DNA of 64,000 nucleotides, from the NCBI RefSeq assembly GCF_002885955.2, contig NZ_POQS01000002.1, forward strand, positions 230,230 to 294,229. Reading direction: 5' to 3'. The DNA comes from Achromobacter pulmonis. Lineage in GTDB: Bacteria > Pseudomonadota > Gammaproteobacteria > Burkholderiales > Burkholderiaceae_B. Within the stretch, counting starts at the first letter, position 1; every line of letters starts with the position of its first letter. The notes beneath the pieces were generated by a model. That model was not told the origin of the DNA, did not search any database, and saw only the letters and a list, made by a program, of their open reading frames with translations. Below are positions 50,804-60,465 of this stretch, in pieces. Both the position numbers and the translations under genes were made by a program.

Positions 50804-50868
50804 GGCGTATTCCAGTGGGGCGGAGGTTTGCCGCCCGGTAAATGCGTTGCAGCGCGTTGCGCGGACGG

Positions 50869-51534
50869 TCAGGCGGCCGGCGACCAGGTGAACAGGCGCT
50901 CGGGATCGCCCGCCACGTTCACGCGGTGGTCGCTCGTCAGGGTAACCCGGCCTTCGGCCAGCCAGCGCACCGCCGCCGGGAAAGCCTGGTGCTCGACCGT
51001 CAGCACGCGCTCGGCCAGCGCTTCCGGCGTATCGCCGGCCAGCACCGGAACGCAGCCCTGGGCGATGATGGGGCCGTGGTCCAGCACCGGGGTCACGAAA
51101 TGCACCGTGCAGCCGTGCACCCGCACGCCGGTGGCCAGCGCCTGGGCGTGGGTGTGCAGGCCGGGGAAGGCCGGCAGCAGCGAAGGATGGATGTTGACCA
51201 GCCGGCTCGCATAATGGTTGACGAAGCCCGGCGTCAGCACGCGCATGAAGCCGGCCAGGATGACGTAATCGGGCTCGTAGCGGTCGATCTCGGCGGCCAG
51301 CGCGGCGTCGAAGGCCTCGCGGCTGGCGTAGTCCTTGTGGAACAGGGCCGCGGTGGGAATGCCCTGGTGGGCGGCCCATTCCAGGCCGGCGGCGTCCGGC
51401 CGGCTGGCGATCACGGCGGCCACTTCGGCCGGCCAGCCCTGGTCGCGGCACGCTTCGGCCAGCGCCCGCATGTTGCTGCCCCGCCCCGAGATCAGGATGA
51501 CCAGGCGGCGCTTGGTGGTAGATATTTCCGGCAA
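50869..51534 (-). CDS. purN: Phosphoribosylglycinamide formyltransferase
   Basis: About 221 residues, third step of purine synthesis using 10-formyl-THF. The N-terminal strand RRLVILISGRGSNMRAL, the catalytic His region NIHPSLLPAFPG and Asp in the HGCTVHFVTPVLDHGPII segment match PurN. No ATG fits the family start; a TTG at 51534 (giving PEISTTKRRLV) with GGAA upstream is proposed. An ATG at 51645 is in frame but would reach into the divergent ribF start. It is followed by the RNA methyltransferase gene. Confidence 0.88.
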   Translation of the reverse strand: MPEISTTKRRLVILISGRGSNMRALAEACRDQGWPAEVAAVIASRPDAAGLEWAAHQGIPTAALFHKDYASREAFDAALAAEIDRYEPDYVILAGFMRVLTPGFVNHYASRLVNIHPSLLPAFPGLHTHAQALATGVRVHGCTVHFVTPVLDHGPIIAQGCVPVLAGDTPEALAERVLTVEHQAFPAAVRWLAEGRVTLTSDHRVNVAGDPERLFTWSPAA

Positions 51535-51635
51535 GATAAGGAATTCCAAGGGAAATCGGGTTTGTGCGCGCGAGTCCCGCGCGATTTGGGCGGGATGGGA
51601 ACAAACCCGGAATCCAAAATTGTAAACTCTCGCTC

Positions 51636-52601
51636 GTGAAACCATCGCTGCATATCTACCGATCCCTGCCCCCGCCCGAGCGGCGCGCCCCGTGCGCGCT
51701 GACGATCGGCAATTTCGACGGCGTCCATCGCGGACACCAGGCCATGCTGGCGCGCGTCTGCCAGGTCGCGAGCGAACGCGCGCTGGCGCCCGCCGTCATG
51801 ACCTTCGAGCCGCATCCGCGGGAATATTTCGCCACGCTGCACCAGCGCCCGGAACTGGCGCCCACCCGGATCTCCGGGCTGCGCGACAAACTGGCGGCGC
51901 TGGCGCGCTACGGCATCTCCCAGGTCGTGGTCGAGCGTTTCAATGCCCGCCTGGCCGAGATGTCGGCCAACGCCTTCATCGAACAGCTGCTGGTGCAGGG
52001 CCTGCACACCAGATGGCTGCTGGTGGGCGAGGATTTCCGCTTCGGCCACAAGCGCAGCGGCGACATCGACCTGCTGCGCGAAGCCGGGCTGCGCCACGGC
52101 TTCGAGGTGCAGACGCTGGCCGACGTAACCGACCAGCACGGGCACCGCATCTCCAGCTCGGAAGTGCGTACCGCGCTGGCGGTGGGCGACCTGGAGCGCG
52201 CCCGCCACCTGCTGGGCCATCCGTATCACATCAGCGGCCACGTCATACACGGCCAGAAGCTGGGCCGCACGCTGGGCTTTCCCACCATGAACCTGCGCGT
52301 GGCCGAACGCTGCGCCGCGCGCTCGGGCATTTATGTGGTGCAGGTCCACGGCCTGGGCGAGCGCGCCCTGCCCGCGGTGGCCAGCCTGGGCGTGCGCCCC
52401 ACGGTCGAAGACCGCGGCCGCGTACTGCTCGAGGCGCACCTGCTCGACGAGACCATCAACGCTTACGGTAAACTCGTACGCGTCGAATTCCTGCAAAAGC
52501 TGCGGGACGAAGAAAAATTCCCTGACCTCCCTTCCCTGACTGCCGCCATCGCCGAAGACGCGCGAAACGCGCGCGCCTATTTTGCCGTCCATGGACTATA
52601 A
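51636..52601 (+). CDS. ribF: Bifunctional riboflavin kinase / FAD synthetase
   Basis: 321-residue enzyme making FMN and FAD. The N-terminal nucleotidyltransferase domain has the [11 protein letters not shown] motif (about 25-35) and SSSEVRTAL (here RISSSEVRT); the C-terminal riboflavin kinase domain has [11 protein letters not shown]. The start is a GTG at 51636. Its last codons overlap the ileS start in another frame, coupling the two genes. Confidence 0.96.
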   Translation: MKPSLHIYRSLPPPERRAPCALTIGNFDGVHRGHQAMLARVCQVASERALAPAVMTFEPHPREYFATLHQRPELAPTRISGLRDKLAALARYGISQVVVERFNARLAEMSANAFIEQLLVQGLHTRWLLVGEDFRFGHKRSGDIDLLREAGLRHGFEVQTLADVTDQHGHRISSSEVRTALAVGDLERARHLLGHPYHISGHVIHGQKLGRTLGFPTMNLRVAERCAARSGIYVVQVHGLGERALPAVASLGVRPTVEDRGRVLLEAHLLDETINAYGKLVRVEFLQKLRDEEKFPDLPSLTAAIAEDARNARAYFAVHGL

Positions 52602-55452
52602 AAAGACCCTCAACCTGCCCGATACCCCTTTCCCCATGCGGGGCGACCTCGCCCGACGCGAGCCCGCCTGGATTTCGCAGTGGGAGGAAAACCACGTCTA
52701 CCAGGCGATCCGCGCCGCCAGCCGCGGCCGCCCGCGTTTCGTGCTGCACGACGGCCCGCCCTACGCCAACGGCGACATCCATATCGGCCACGCGGTCAAC
52801 AAGATCCTGAAGGACATCATCGTCAAGAGCCGCAACATGGCCGGCTATGACGCGCACTACGTGCCGGGCTGGGACTGCCACGGCATGCCGATCGAAATCC
52901 AGATCGAGAAAAAGTACGGCAAGCACCTGCCGGTGGCCGAAGTCCAGTCCAAGGCCCGCGCCTACGCGCTCGAACAGATCGACCGCCAGCGCAAGGACTT
53001 CAAGCGCCTGGGCGTGCTGGGCGAGTGGGATCGTCCCTACATGACGATGAACTTCAGCAACGAAGCCGACGAGATCCGCGCGCTGGGCCGCATCCTGGAC
53101 AAGGGCTACGTCTTCCGCGGCCTGAAGCCCGTGAACTGGTGCTTCGACTGCGGCTCGGCCCTGGCCGAGGCCGAGGTCGAATACGCCGACCGCGTCGACC
53201 CGGCGGTGGACGTGGCCTTCCCGTTCGCCGAACACGCCAGGCTGGCCGCGGCCTTCGGCCTGGATTCGGTGGACGACGGCGCCATCGTCATCTGGACCAC
53301 CACGCCCTGGACCATCCCGTCCAACCAGGCGCTGAACGTGCATCCCGAAATCGAATACGCCCTGGTGCGCGTGTCGCCGGCGCCCAAGTTCGGCCCTCTG
53401 CTGCTGATCGCCAAGGAACGCGTCGAGGACTGCCTGAAGAGCTGGGAGCTGGAAGGCGAAATCATCGCCACCGCCCCGGGCGCGGCGCTGTCCGAGATCC
53501 AGTTCCGCCATCCGCTGGCGCAGTTCGAGGCCGCCTACGACCGCAAGGCGCCCGTCTACCTGGGCGACTACGTGACCGCCGACTCCGGCACGGGCGTGGT
53601 GCACTCGGCCCCGGCCTACGGCATCGAGGACTTCATCTCGTGCAAGGCGCACGGCATGAAAGACACCGACTTCATCAGCCCGGTGATGGGCGACGGCAAG
53701 TATGCCGACAGCCTGGCGCTGTTCGGCGGCCTGTCGATCTGGGACGCCAACCCCAAGATCGTCGAGGCGCTGAAGGAAGCCGGCGCGCTGATGCACGTGG
53801 AAAAGCACAAGCACAGCTACATGCACTGCTGGCGCCACAAGACGCCCATCATCTATCGCGCCACCAGCCAGTGGTTCGCCGGCATGGACGTGGCCCCCAA
53901 GGACGGCGGCCCGACCCTGCGCGAATCGGCGCTGGCCGGCATCGACGCCACGGCCTTCTATCCGGCCTGGGGCCGCGCCCGCCTGCACGCCATGATCGCC
54001 AACCGTCCGGACTGGACCCTGTCGCGCCAGCGCCAGTGGGGCGTGCCGATGGCCTTCTTCGTGCACAAGGAGACCGGCGAGCTGCATCCGCGCACCATCG
54101 AATTGCTCGAACAGGTGGCGCAGCGCGTCGAAAAAGGCGGCATCGAGGCCTGGCAGGCGCTGGACCCGCGCGAACTGCTGGGCGACGAGGCCGACCAGTA
54201 CGAGAAGAACCGCGACACGCTGGACGTGTGGTTCGACTCCGGCAGCACGCACGCCACGGTGCTGGGCGGCAAGGACGGCGCTTTCGCCGGCTCGCACGGC
54301 GCCGAACTGGGCTGGCCCGCCGACCTCTACCTGGAAGGCTCGGACCAGCACCGCGGCTGGTTCCATTCCTCGCTGCTGACCGGCTGCATGCTTTACGGCC
54401 AGCCGCCCTACAAGGCGCTGCTGACGCACGGCTTCGTGGTCGACGGCCAGGGCCGCAAGATGAGCAAGTCGGTGGGCAACGTGATCGCCCCGCAGAAGGT
54501 GTCCGACTCGCTGGGCGCCGAAATCCTGCGCCTCTGGGTGGCCTCCACCGACTACTCGGGCGAACTGTCCATCTCCGACGAGATCCTCAAGCGCGTGGTC
54601 GAAGGCTACCGCCGCATCCGCAATACGCTGCGCTTCCTGCTGGCCAACCTGGCCGACTTCGACGCGGTGTCGCAGGCCGTGCCCTACGGCGAACTGTTCG
54701 AGATCGACCGCTACGCGCTGGCCATGACGGCGCAGATGCAGGCCGAGGTCCAGGCCAACTACGAACGCTATGATTTCCACCCGGCCGTCGCCCGCCTGCA
54801 GACCTTCTGCTCGGAAGACCTGGGCGCGTTCTACCTGGACATTCTGAAGGACCGCCTGTACACCTCGGCCGAAGACAGCCGCGCCCGCCGCTCGGCCCAG
54901 ACCGCGCTGCTCGACATCACCCAGACGCTGCTCAAGCTGATGGCGCCGATCCTGTCGTTCACGGCCGAAGAAGCCTGGAAGGAACTGGTCGACTCCGCCC
55001 TGAAGAACCAGGCCGACGCCGCCCGCACCACGATCTTCACCGAGGTCTACCACGCGCTGCCGCCGTACGCCGACGCCGAGGCGCTGACGGCCAAGTGGAC
55101 GCGCCTGCGCGCCATCCGCGCCGAAGTCCAGCGCAAGCTCGAAGAAGTGCGCACGGCCGGCGACATCGGTTCGTCGCTGCAGGCCGAGGTCGACCTCTAC
55201 GCCAGCGGCGCGGACCGCGAACTGCTGGCCAGCCTGGGCGACGACCTGCGCTTCGTGCTGATCGTCTCGCGGGCCGCCGTGCACGCCGGCGAAGGCGAGA
55301 CCCGCATCGAAGTCACGCCCTCGGCGCACAAGAAGTGCGAGCGCTGCTGGCACTGGCGCCTGGACGTGGGCCAGGACGCGGATCATCCCGAGATCTGCGG
55401 CCGCTGCGTGTCCAACCTGTTCGGCTCGGGCGAAGCCCGCGACAAGGCCTGA
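52591..55452 (+). CDS. ileS: Isoleucyl-tRNA synthetase
   Basis: 953-residue class Ia synthetase. The HIGH motif is DIHIGHAVN near residue 65, the KMSKS motif [10 protein letters not shown] near 625, and a CP1 editing domain lies between ([12 protein letters not shown]). The C-terminal zinc site has CERCWHW and CGRCVSN. The ATG at 52591 overlaps the end of ribF; a longer frame by three codons (52582) is possible. Followed by lspA after two bases. Confidence 0.98.
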   Translation: MDYKKTLNLPDTPFPMRGDLARREPAWISQWEENHVYQAIRAASRGRPRFVLHDGPPYANGDIHIGHAVNKILKDIIVKSRNMAGYDAHYVPGWDCHGMPIEIQIEKKYGKHLPVAEVQSKARAYALEQIDRQRKDFKRLGVLGEWDRPYMTMNFSNEADEIRALGRILDKGYVFRGLKPVNWCFDCGSALAEAEVEYADRVDPAVDVAFPFAEHARLAAAFGLDSVDDGAIVIWTTTPWTIPSNQALNVHPEIEYALVRVSPAPKFGPLLLIAKERVEDCLKSWELEGEIIATAPGAALSEIQFRHPLAQFEAAYDRKAPVYLGDYVTADSGTGVVHSAPAYGIEDFISCKAHGMKDTDFISPVMGDGKYADSLALFGGLSIWDANPKIVEALKEAGALMHVEKHKHSYMHCWRHKTPIIYRATSQWFAGMDVAPKDGGPTLRESALAGIDATAFYPAWGRARLHAMIANRPDWTLSRQRQWGVPMAFFVHKETGELHPRTIELLEQVAQRVEKGGIEAWQALDPRELLGDEADQYEKNRDTLDVWFDSGSTHATVLGGKDGAFAGSHGAELGWPADLYLEGSDQHRGWFHSSLLTGCMLYGQPPYKALLTHGFVVDGQGRKMSKSVGNVIAPQKVSDSLGAEILRLWVASTDYSGELSISDEILKRVVEGYRRIRNTLRFLLANLADFDAVSQAVPYGELFEIDRYALAMTAQMQAEVQANYERYDFHPAVARLQTFCSEDLGAFYLDILKDRLYTSAEDSRARRSAQTALLDITQTLLKLMAPILSFTAEEAWKELVDSALKNQADAARTTIFTEVYHALPPYADAEALTAKWTRLRAIRAEVQRKLEEVRTAGDIGSSLQAEVDLYASGADRELLASLGDDLRFVLIVSRAAVHAGEGETRIEVTPSAHKKCERCWHWRLDVGQDADHPEICGRCVSNLFGSGEARDKA

Positions 55453-55454
55453 AC

Positions 55455-55979
55455 ATGGCCGGGCCCGCCCCCACCGGCGTCCAGTCCGGCACCCGCCCCG
55501 CGCCCGCGCGCGTGGGGCGCTGGCTGGCCATCGCGCTGGCCATCATCGTGCTGGACCAGCTGACCAAGATCTACTTCAACACCGCTTACCAGTACGGCCA
55601 GCGCGTCAACCTGCTGCCGTTCTTCGACTTCACCCTGGTGTACAACCGCGGCGCCGCGTTCAGTTTCCTGGCGTCCGAGGAAGGCTGGCAGCGCTGGCTG
55701 TTCACCGGGCTGGGCTGCGTGGCGGCCGTGGTCATCACCATCATCCTGCGCCGCACCCACGGCCAGCCGCGCTTCTGCCTGGCGCTCACGCTGATTCTGG
55801 GCGGCGCCATCGGCAACGTCATCGACCGGGTGGTGCATGGCCACGTGGTGGACTTCCTGCTGTTCTACTGGAACAACTGGCAATTCCCCGCCTTCAACCT
55901 GGCCGACGTCGGCATCACCTGCGGCGCCGTGCTGCTGGTGCTGGACGAACTGCTGCGCTCGCGCAAGCCGCAAGCCTGA
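55455..55979 (+). CDS. lspA: Lipoprotein signal peptidase (signal peptidase II)
   Basis: 174-residue inner-membrane aspartyl protease with four membrane segments. The family motif LDQLTK and the two catalytic aspartates, in GNVIDRVVHGHVVDF and FNLADVGI, are visible. The N-terminal ~20 residues are a proline/alanine-rich extension before the first membrane helix. Standard ribF-ileS-lspA order. Confidence 0.96.
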   Translation: MAGPAPTGVQSGTRPAPARVGRWLAIALAIIVLDQLTKIYFNTAYQYGQRVNLLPFFDFTLVYNRGAAFSFLASEEGWQRWLFTGLGCVAAVVITIILRRTHGQPRFCLALTLILGGAIGNVIDRVVHGHVVDFLLFYWNNWQFPAFNLADVGITCGAVLLVLDELLRSRKPQA

Positions 55980-56095
55980 GTTTCGCCGCGTTTGATCCCC
56001 CCTGAACGGATGGCGAACGGCGCGATGCCGCAATGCAGAATAAAATCACTGTCCGTTCCTCGTTTACGCGGCGCTGAACCCGCCGCCCCGCCCCC

Positions 56096-57295
56096 ATGCT
56101 CGACCTCGCCCGCAAACGCATCGTCCTCGGCCTGACCGGGGGCATCGCCTGCTACAAAATCGCCGAGCTGGTGCGGCGCATGACCGAACAGGGCGCCACG
56201 GTCGACGTGGTGATGACCGAGGCGGCCACGCACTTCATCACGCCCGTCACCATGCAGGCCCTGTCGGGCCGCCCGGTGTTCGTGGACGCCTGGGACGCGC
56301 GCGTGCCCAACAACATGGCGCACATCGACCTGACACGCGGCGCCGACGCCGTGCTGATCGCGCCCGCCAGCGCCGATTTCATGGCCAAGCTGGCCCACGG
56401 CATGGCCGACGACCTGCTGTCCACGCTGTGCCTGGCGCGCGCTTGTCCGCTGCTGGTCGCGCCCGCCATGAACCGCGAAATGTGGGCCAACCCGGCCACG
56501 CAGCGCAATGTCGCGCAACTGCGCGCCGACGGCGTCAGCGTGCTGGGACCCGCCGCCGGCGAACAGGCTTGCGGCGAGACCGGCGACGGCCGCATGCTGG
56601 AAGCGCACGAACTGCTGACCGACCTGATCGCCTTCTTCCAGCCCAAGCTGCTGGCCGGCCGCCACGTGCTGCTGACCGCCGGCCCCACGTCCGAGCCGGT
56701 GGACCCGGTGCGCGTGCTGAGCAACCGCTCCTCGGGCAAGACCGGCTACGCGCTGGCGCGCGCCGCGCGCGAGGCCGGCGCCCGCGTCACGCTGATCACC
56801 GGCGCCACCTTCCTGCCGGTGCCGCGCGGCGTCACCGCGCTGTCGGTCACCACCGCGCGCCAGATGCACGATGCGGTGATGGCCAGCGCGGCCGACGCCG
56901 ACATCTTCATCGCCGTGGCCGCCGTGGCCGACTGGCGCGTGAAGAACGTCAGCACCCAGAAACTGAAAAAGACCAGCGAGGGCGGCGGCGCCCCCGTCAT
57001 GGAGTTCGAACCCAATCCCGACATCCTGGCCGAAGTCGCCAAGCTGGCCGACGGTCCCTGGTGCGTGGGCTTCGCGGCCGAAACCGAGAAGCTGGCCGAG
57101 CACGCCGAAGCCAAGCGCGCGCGCAAGGGCATCCCCCTGCTGGTGGGCAACCTCGCGCACAAGGTCATGGACGCCGACACCACCGAACTGGTGCTGTTCG
57201 ACGAACAGGGCGTGCATCCCCTGCCCGCCGCCGGCAAGCTGGACGCGGCGCGCCGCCTGATCGCCGAGATCGCGGCGCGGGTGCCGCCGAAGTAG
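56096..57295 (+). CDS. coaBC: Phosphopantothenoylcysteine decarboxylase/synthetase (CoaBC)
   Basis: 399-residue bifunctional flavoenzyme in coenzyme A synthesis. The N-terminal CoaC half has LTGGIACYKIAEL, the catalytic His in NNMAHIDLT and the substrate-clamp cysteine in QACGETGDGRM. The C-terminal CoaB half has TAGPTSEPVDPVR, NRSSGKTGYALA and the KKDDTAL-like lysine loop replaced here by KKTSEGGGAP. Follows lspA after 116 bases and ends at a terminator. Confidence 0.96.
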   Translation: MLDLARKRIVLGLTGGIACYKIAELVRRMTEQGATVDVVMTEAATHFITPVTMQALSGRPVFVDAWDARVPNNMAHIDLTRGADAVLIAPASADFMAKLAHGMADDLLSTLCLARACPLLVAPAMNREMWANPATQRNVAQLRADGVSVLGPAAGEQACGETGDGRMLEAHELLTDLIAFFQPKLLAGRHVLLTAGPTSEPVDPVRVLSNRSSGKTGYALARAAREAGARVTLITGATFLPVPRGVTALSVTTARQMHDAVMASAADADIFIAVAAVADWRVKNVSTQKLKKTSEGGGAPVMEFEPNPDILAEVAKLADGPWCVGFAAETEKLAEHAEAKRARKGIPLLVGNLAHKVMDADTTELVLFDEQGVHPLPAAGKLDAARRLIAEIAARVPPK

Positions 57296-57309
57296 TCCTC
57301 TGCGCACTC

Positions 57310-57349
57310 AAAAAAAAACGCCAGGCGTCGCGGCCTGGCGTTTTTGTTT
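57310..57349. terminator. Shared terminator between coaBC and the CDF exporter
   Basis: CGCCAGG/CCTGGCG stem with an 8-base loop flanked by eight A's and TTTTTGTTT, between convergent stop codons; can act on both strands. Confidence 0.9.
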
Positions 57350-57372
57350 GCGCGCCCGCGCCGCGGCCGCGC

Positions 57373-58266
57373 TCAGTGTATGTGCTCCTGCGCCGAGCGG
57401 TCGTCACGCTCCATCTGCAGCGTCGTATGGTGCAGGTCGAAGTCCTGCTGCAGGCGGTCTTCGATGGCGCGGCGCACCGCCTCGCCGTCGGCCCCCGGCT
57501 CCAGCACCACATGGCCCGTCAGCATCGGATTGCTCTGCGTCACCGCCCACAGGTGGATGTCATGGATGGCGGCCACGCCGGCCGTGCCGGCGATGGCGTC
57601 GCGCACCGCCTGCAGGCTCATGCCCGGCGGCACGCCTTCGAGCAGGATGTTCACGCACTCGCGCAACAGCGTCCAGGTGCGCGGGAACACCATGAAGCCG
57701 ATGCCCACCGCCAGCGCCGAATCCACCCAGCGCCAGCCCGTGAACCAGATCACCACGGCGCCGACGATCACGCCTATCGAGCCCAGCATGTCGGCCCACA
57801 CTTCCAGGTAGGCGCCCTTCACGTTCAGGCTTTCGTCCTTCGCGCTTGCCAGCAGCCGCATCGCGATCAGGTTGACGATCAGGCCGACCACGGCGACGGC
57901 CAGCATCCCCACGGACTGGATATCCGACGGCGCCGACAGGCGCTGATAGGCCTCGTACAGGATGTAGAACGCGATGCCCAGCAGCACCAGCGCATTGACC
58001 GCCGCCGCCAGGATCTCGAAGCGGGCGTATCCGTAGGTGCGCATCAGGTCCGCCGCCTTGCGGCCCGCGCGTATCGCGACCAGCGCCAGCAGCAGGGCCA
58101 TGGCGTCGGTCATCATGTGCATGGCGTCGGAAATCAGCGCCAGGCTGCCCGTCATGATCCCGCCGACGATTTCCACCAGCATGAAGGTGCTGGTCAGGCC
58201 CAGCGCGATCCAGAGGCGGGATTCGGGTAAGGTGCGCACGTCGCCGTGCTGATGGCTATCGCTCAT
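57373..58266 (-). CDS. CDF-family cation efflux transporter (CzcD-like)
   Basis: 297-residue inner-membrane exporter of Zn2+/Co2+/Cd2+-type ions, six membrane segments and a cytoplasmic C-terminal domain. The TM2 metal site is SDAMHMMTD (His-x3-Asp); the TM5 counterpart is LEVWADMLGS, with Glu where ZitB-type proteins have His, as in CzcD-type sequences I recall. A His-containing N-terminus (SDSHQHGD) and C-terminal HHTTLQ and HIH fit metal binding. It follows the zinc-ribbon gene by 13 bases and is probably co-expressed. Confidence 0.92.
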   Translation of the reverse strand: MSDSHQHGDVRTLPESRLWIALGLTSTFMLVEIVGGIMTGSLALISDAMHMMTDAMALLLALVAIRAGRKAADLMRTYGYARFEILAAAVNALVLLGIAFYILYEAYQRLSAPSDIQSVGMLAVAVVGLIVNLIAMRLLASAKDESLNVKGAYLEVWADMLGSIGVIVGAVVIWFTGWRWVDSALAVGIGFMVFPRTWTLLRECVNILLEGVPPGMSLQAVRDAIAGTAGVAAIHDIHLWAVTQSNPMLTGHVVLEPGADGEAVRRAIEDRLQQDFDLHHTTLQMERDDRSAQEHIH

Positions 58267-58279
58267 TGGTGTCCGCGGA

Positions 58280-58567
58280 TCAAGGCTGGTTCGACGGCGC
58301 GACGGCGGTGCCGCACTGCGCGCAGAAACCCGCTCCGGCAGCGATGGCCGCGCGGCACTGCGAGCAGGCCAGCGGCGCCAGCGAGACGCCGCATTGCGAA
58401 CAATAGCGCCCGCCCGCGGCCTGGGAGGCGCCGCAACCGTTGCAGACGACGGCGGCGCCCTGCGGCGCGCCGCCATAGGCCCCGCCGCCGCGACGGTCAT
58501 AGCCATGATGGCCGCCGTACCCGTGATGCCCGGCGCGCCCGCCCAGCAGATGTTTCAGTATGCCCAT
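58280..58567 (-). CDS. Double zinc-ribbon protein with His/Gly-rich N-terminus
   Basis: 95 residues. Four CxxC motifs form two zinc ribbons: CNGCG with CSQCG, and CSQCR with CAQCG. The first ~35 residues are histidine/glycine-rich (GHHGYGGHHGYDRRGGG), a possible metal-binding arm. Similar zinc-ribbon proteins have no known activity. It is immediately upstream of a metal exporter, suggesting a role in metal buffering or sensing (inference). Confidence 0.8.
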   Translation of the reverse strand: MGILKHLLGGRAGHHGYGGHHGYDRRGGGAYGGAPQGAAVVCNGCGASQAAGGRYCSQCGVSLAPLACSQCRAAIAAGAGFCAQCGTAVAPSNQP

Positions 58568-58707
58568 ATCAGCCTCCGAGCCGCGATCGCGGCGTATTGC
58601 CAGGCATCATGACAAAGCCTGAAGCAGCTTCAGAGTCAAGGGCGGAGTGTGGCAACCGGCGGGCGCTCGGCCAGCGCGAACGCTGGCCGAGCGCTGGCGC
58701 CTCGCGT

Positions 58708-59694
58708 TCAATCGAGGCTGATGTTGGCGGCCTTCACGATGTCCGCCCACTGCTGGCGGTCCTTCTCCAGGAACTGGCCGAACTGCTCGGGCGTCATGCC
58801 CGTGACCGGCTCCGAACCCAGGCCGGCCATTTTCTCGACCAGGGCGGGTTGCTTGAGCACGTCCTGCAGCGCGGCGTAGTAGGCGGCCAGCACGTCGGCG
58901 GGCAGGCCGGCGGGCGCGAACACGCCCTGCCAGGTCGGCATGTCGAAGCCCTTCAGGCCCTGCTCGTCCAGCGTGGGCACGTTGGGCAGCTGCGGCGCGC
59001 GCTTGAGCGAGGCCACGCCGATGGCCTTGACCTTGCCTTGCGTGGCCAGCGGGGCCGCGGTGGAGATGTTGTCCATCGTCATCGCGATATGGCCGCCCAG
59101 CAGGTCGGTGATGACAGGCGCCGCGCCACGGTACGGCGCGTGCGGCACTTTCACGCCCAGCTTGTACAGCATGGTCTCGGCGATCAGGTGGTTGGAGATG
59201 CCCACGCCGGCGGTGCCGTAGGTGGCGGTCGGCGTCTTCTGGAAGTATTCCTTCAGCTCGGCCAGGTTGTTGGCCGGCACGTCCTTGTTCACGATGACCA
59301 CGTTGGGCTGCACCGCGACCAGCGTGATCGGGGTGAAGTCAGTGGGCTTGTAGTTGGTGCCCTTGGGGTTGAGCACGTGGGTGATGGCCATGGAGCCGGC
59401 GGCGCCGATGCCGATGGCGTAGCCGTCGGCCGGCGACTGGCTCAGGCGGTACGCCATGATGTTGCCGCCGGCGCCGGCCAGGTTTTCGACCACGACAGGC
59501 TGGCCCAGGCGTTGCGACAGCGGGTCGGCCAGCAGGCGGGCCAGCGTATCGGCCGAGCCGCCCGGGGCGAAGCCCACCAGCAGGCGCACGGGTTTAGCGG
59601 GCTTCCAGGCGTCGGCGGCCAGCGCCGGCGTGGCGGCAAGCGCCGAAACGGCGAACAGCGCGCCGACGGCGCGGTTTAGGGTACGGCTGAACAT
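58708..59694 (-). CDS. Periplasmic Bug-family (TctC) solute receptor
   Basis: 328-residue solute-binding protein of the tripartite tricarboxylate transporter (TTT) class. The signal peptide is about 1-26 (ALFAVSALAATPALA). The family segment VGFAPGGSADTLARLLADPL and GAAGSMAITHVLNPKGTNYKP are visible. Bordetella species encode very many orphan receptors of this kind. No TctA/TctB permease is adjacent. It is downstream of aroM and presumably brings in a substrate for the IclR-regulated set. Confidence 0.93.
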   Translation of the reverse strand: MFSRTLNRAVGALFAVSALAATPALAADAWKPAKPVRLLVGFAPGGSADTLARLLADPLSQRLGQPVVVENLAGAGGNIMAYRLSQSPADGYAIGIGAAGSMAITHVLNPKGTNYKPTDFTPITLVAVQPNVVIVNKDVPANNLAELKEYFQKTPTATYGTAGVGISNHLIAETMLYKLGVKVPHAPYRGAAPVITDLLGGHIAMTMDNISTAAPLATQGKVKAIGVASLKRAPQLPNVPTLDEQGLKGFDMPTWQGVFAPAGLPADVLAAYYAALQDVLKQPALVEKMAGLGSEPVTGMTPEQFGQFLEKDRQQWADIVKAANISLD

Positions 59695-59766
59695 AACGAA
59701 AAACTCCCTGCGATATTTGATTCACCGAAGGCCCGGCGCGCCAGGCCTTCGGGTAGAGATGGGGTG

Positions 59767-60465
59767 TCAGACACCCGGACCAAGGATTTGCGCCAGCGTC
59801 TGCGCGACGAGGCGGTTGGAGAGCAGGACCGGACGGCCGGACGCCTGGGCCACGGCCGCGCGCATGCGCTCGGCGTAACCCATGCAGTGCATGACGATCA
59901 GGTCACAGGAGGCCAGCTCGCGGCCGGCCTGCTCGAAATTTCGCGCCGCCTGCTGCGCGTCGGCCTCATAAGGCGAGGCGTGCGCCACCTGGACGTCGCA
60001 AGGCAGCGGCACGGCCATGTGGAAGGCGTCGACCTGCGCGGCCAGCGGCACCACCAGGCCCACCTTGCGGCAGTGCTGCGCCAGCGCCGCGACCAGGTGA
60101 TCCACGACCTGCTGCGGCTCCACCACCAGCGTGCGCATCGGCGCGATGGCCGTGCCGGTGCACAGCGGCACCAGCACGTCGTAGCCGGCGGCGTCGGCCT
60201 GGCTCATGACCTGGGCCAGCCGGGCCTCGGCGGCGGCCGCGTCCAGCTCGATCTGCGAGCCGTCGCGCATGCGCGTGGCGAAGCGGTAGGCGCCCGGCTT
60301 GGGCGCCAGCGCGGCCAGCGCCGCCGCGTCCAGGCCGTCTAGCGCGCCGAACTCGTCGACCTGCACGTGCGCGCCCAGCAGCGGCGCGATTTCCGGCACC
60401 ACGTCGCTGCGCGGCGACTGCCCGATGGTGAAGAACGCCACCCGCCGCCGCGGTTGCGCGCTCAT
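59767..60465 (-). CDS. aroM: AroM family protein, Asp/Glu racemase-like
   Basis: 232 residues. AroM proteins are of unknown function, named after the E. coli gene next to aroL. The N-terminus VAFFTIGQSPRSD is the family hallmark. Two cysteines, Cys102 in PLCTGTAI and Cys194 in HCMGYAERM, sit where Asp/Glu racemase-superfamily enzymes have their catalytic pair, so racemase, epimerase or decarboxylase-like chemistry is possible (inference). ATGA overlap with the DUF1177 stop. Confidence 0.85.
   Translation of the reverse strand: MSAQPRRRVAFFTIGQSPRSDVVPEIAPLLGAHVQVDEFGALDGLDAAALAALAPKPGAYRFATRMRDGSQIELDAAAAEARLAQVMSQADAAGYDVLVPLCTGTAIAPMRTLVVEPQQVVDHLVAALAQHCRKVGLVVPLAAQVDAFHMAVPLPCDVQVAHASPYEADAQQAARNFEQAGRELASCDLIVMHCMGYAERMRAAVAQASGRPVLLSNRLVAQTLAQILGPGV

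Noticed and set aside
51546-51635. FMN riboswitch before ribF
   Set aside because: The gap is short, with no recognisable RFN element; ribF here also lacks the riboflavin operon context.
52591-55452. Long frames opposite ileS on the minus strand
   Set aside because: Low-complexity antisense translation without family resemblance; IleS is unambiguous.
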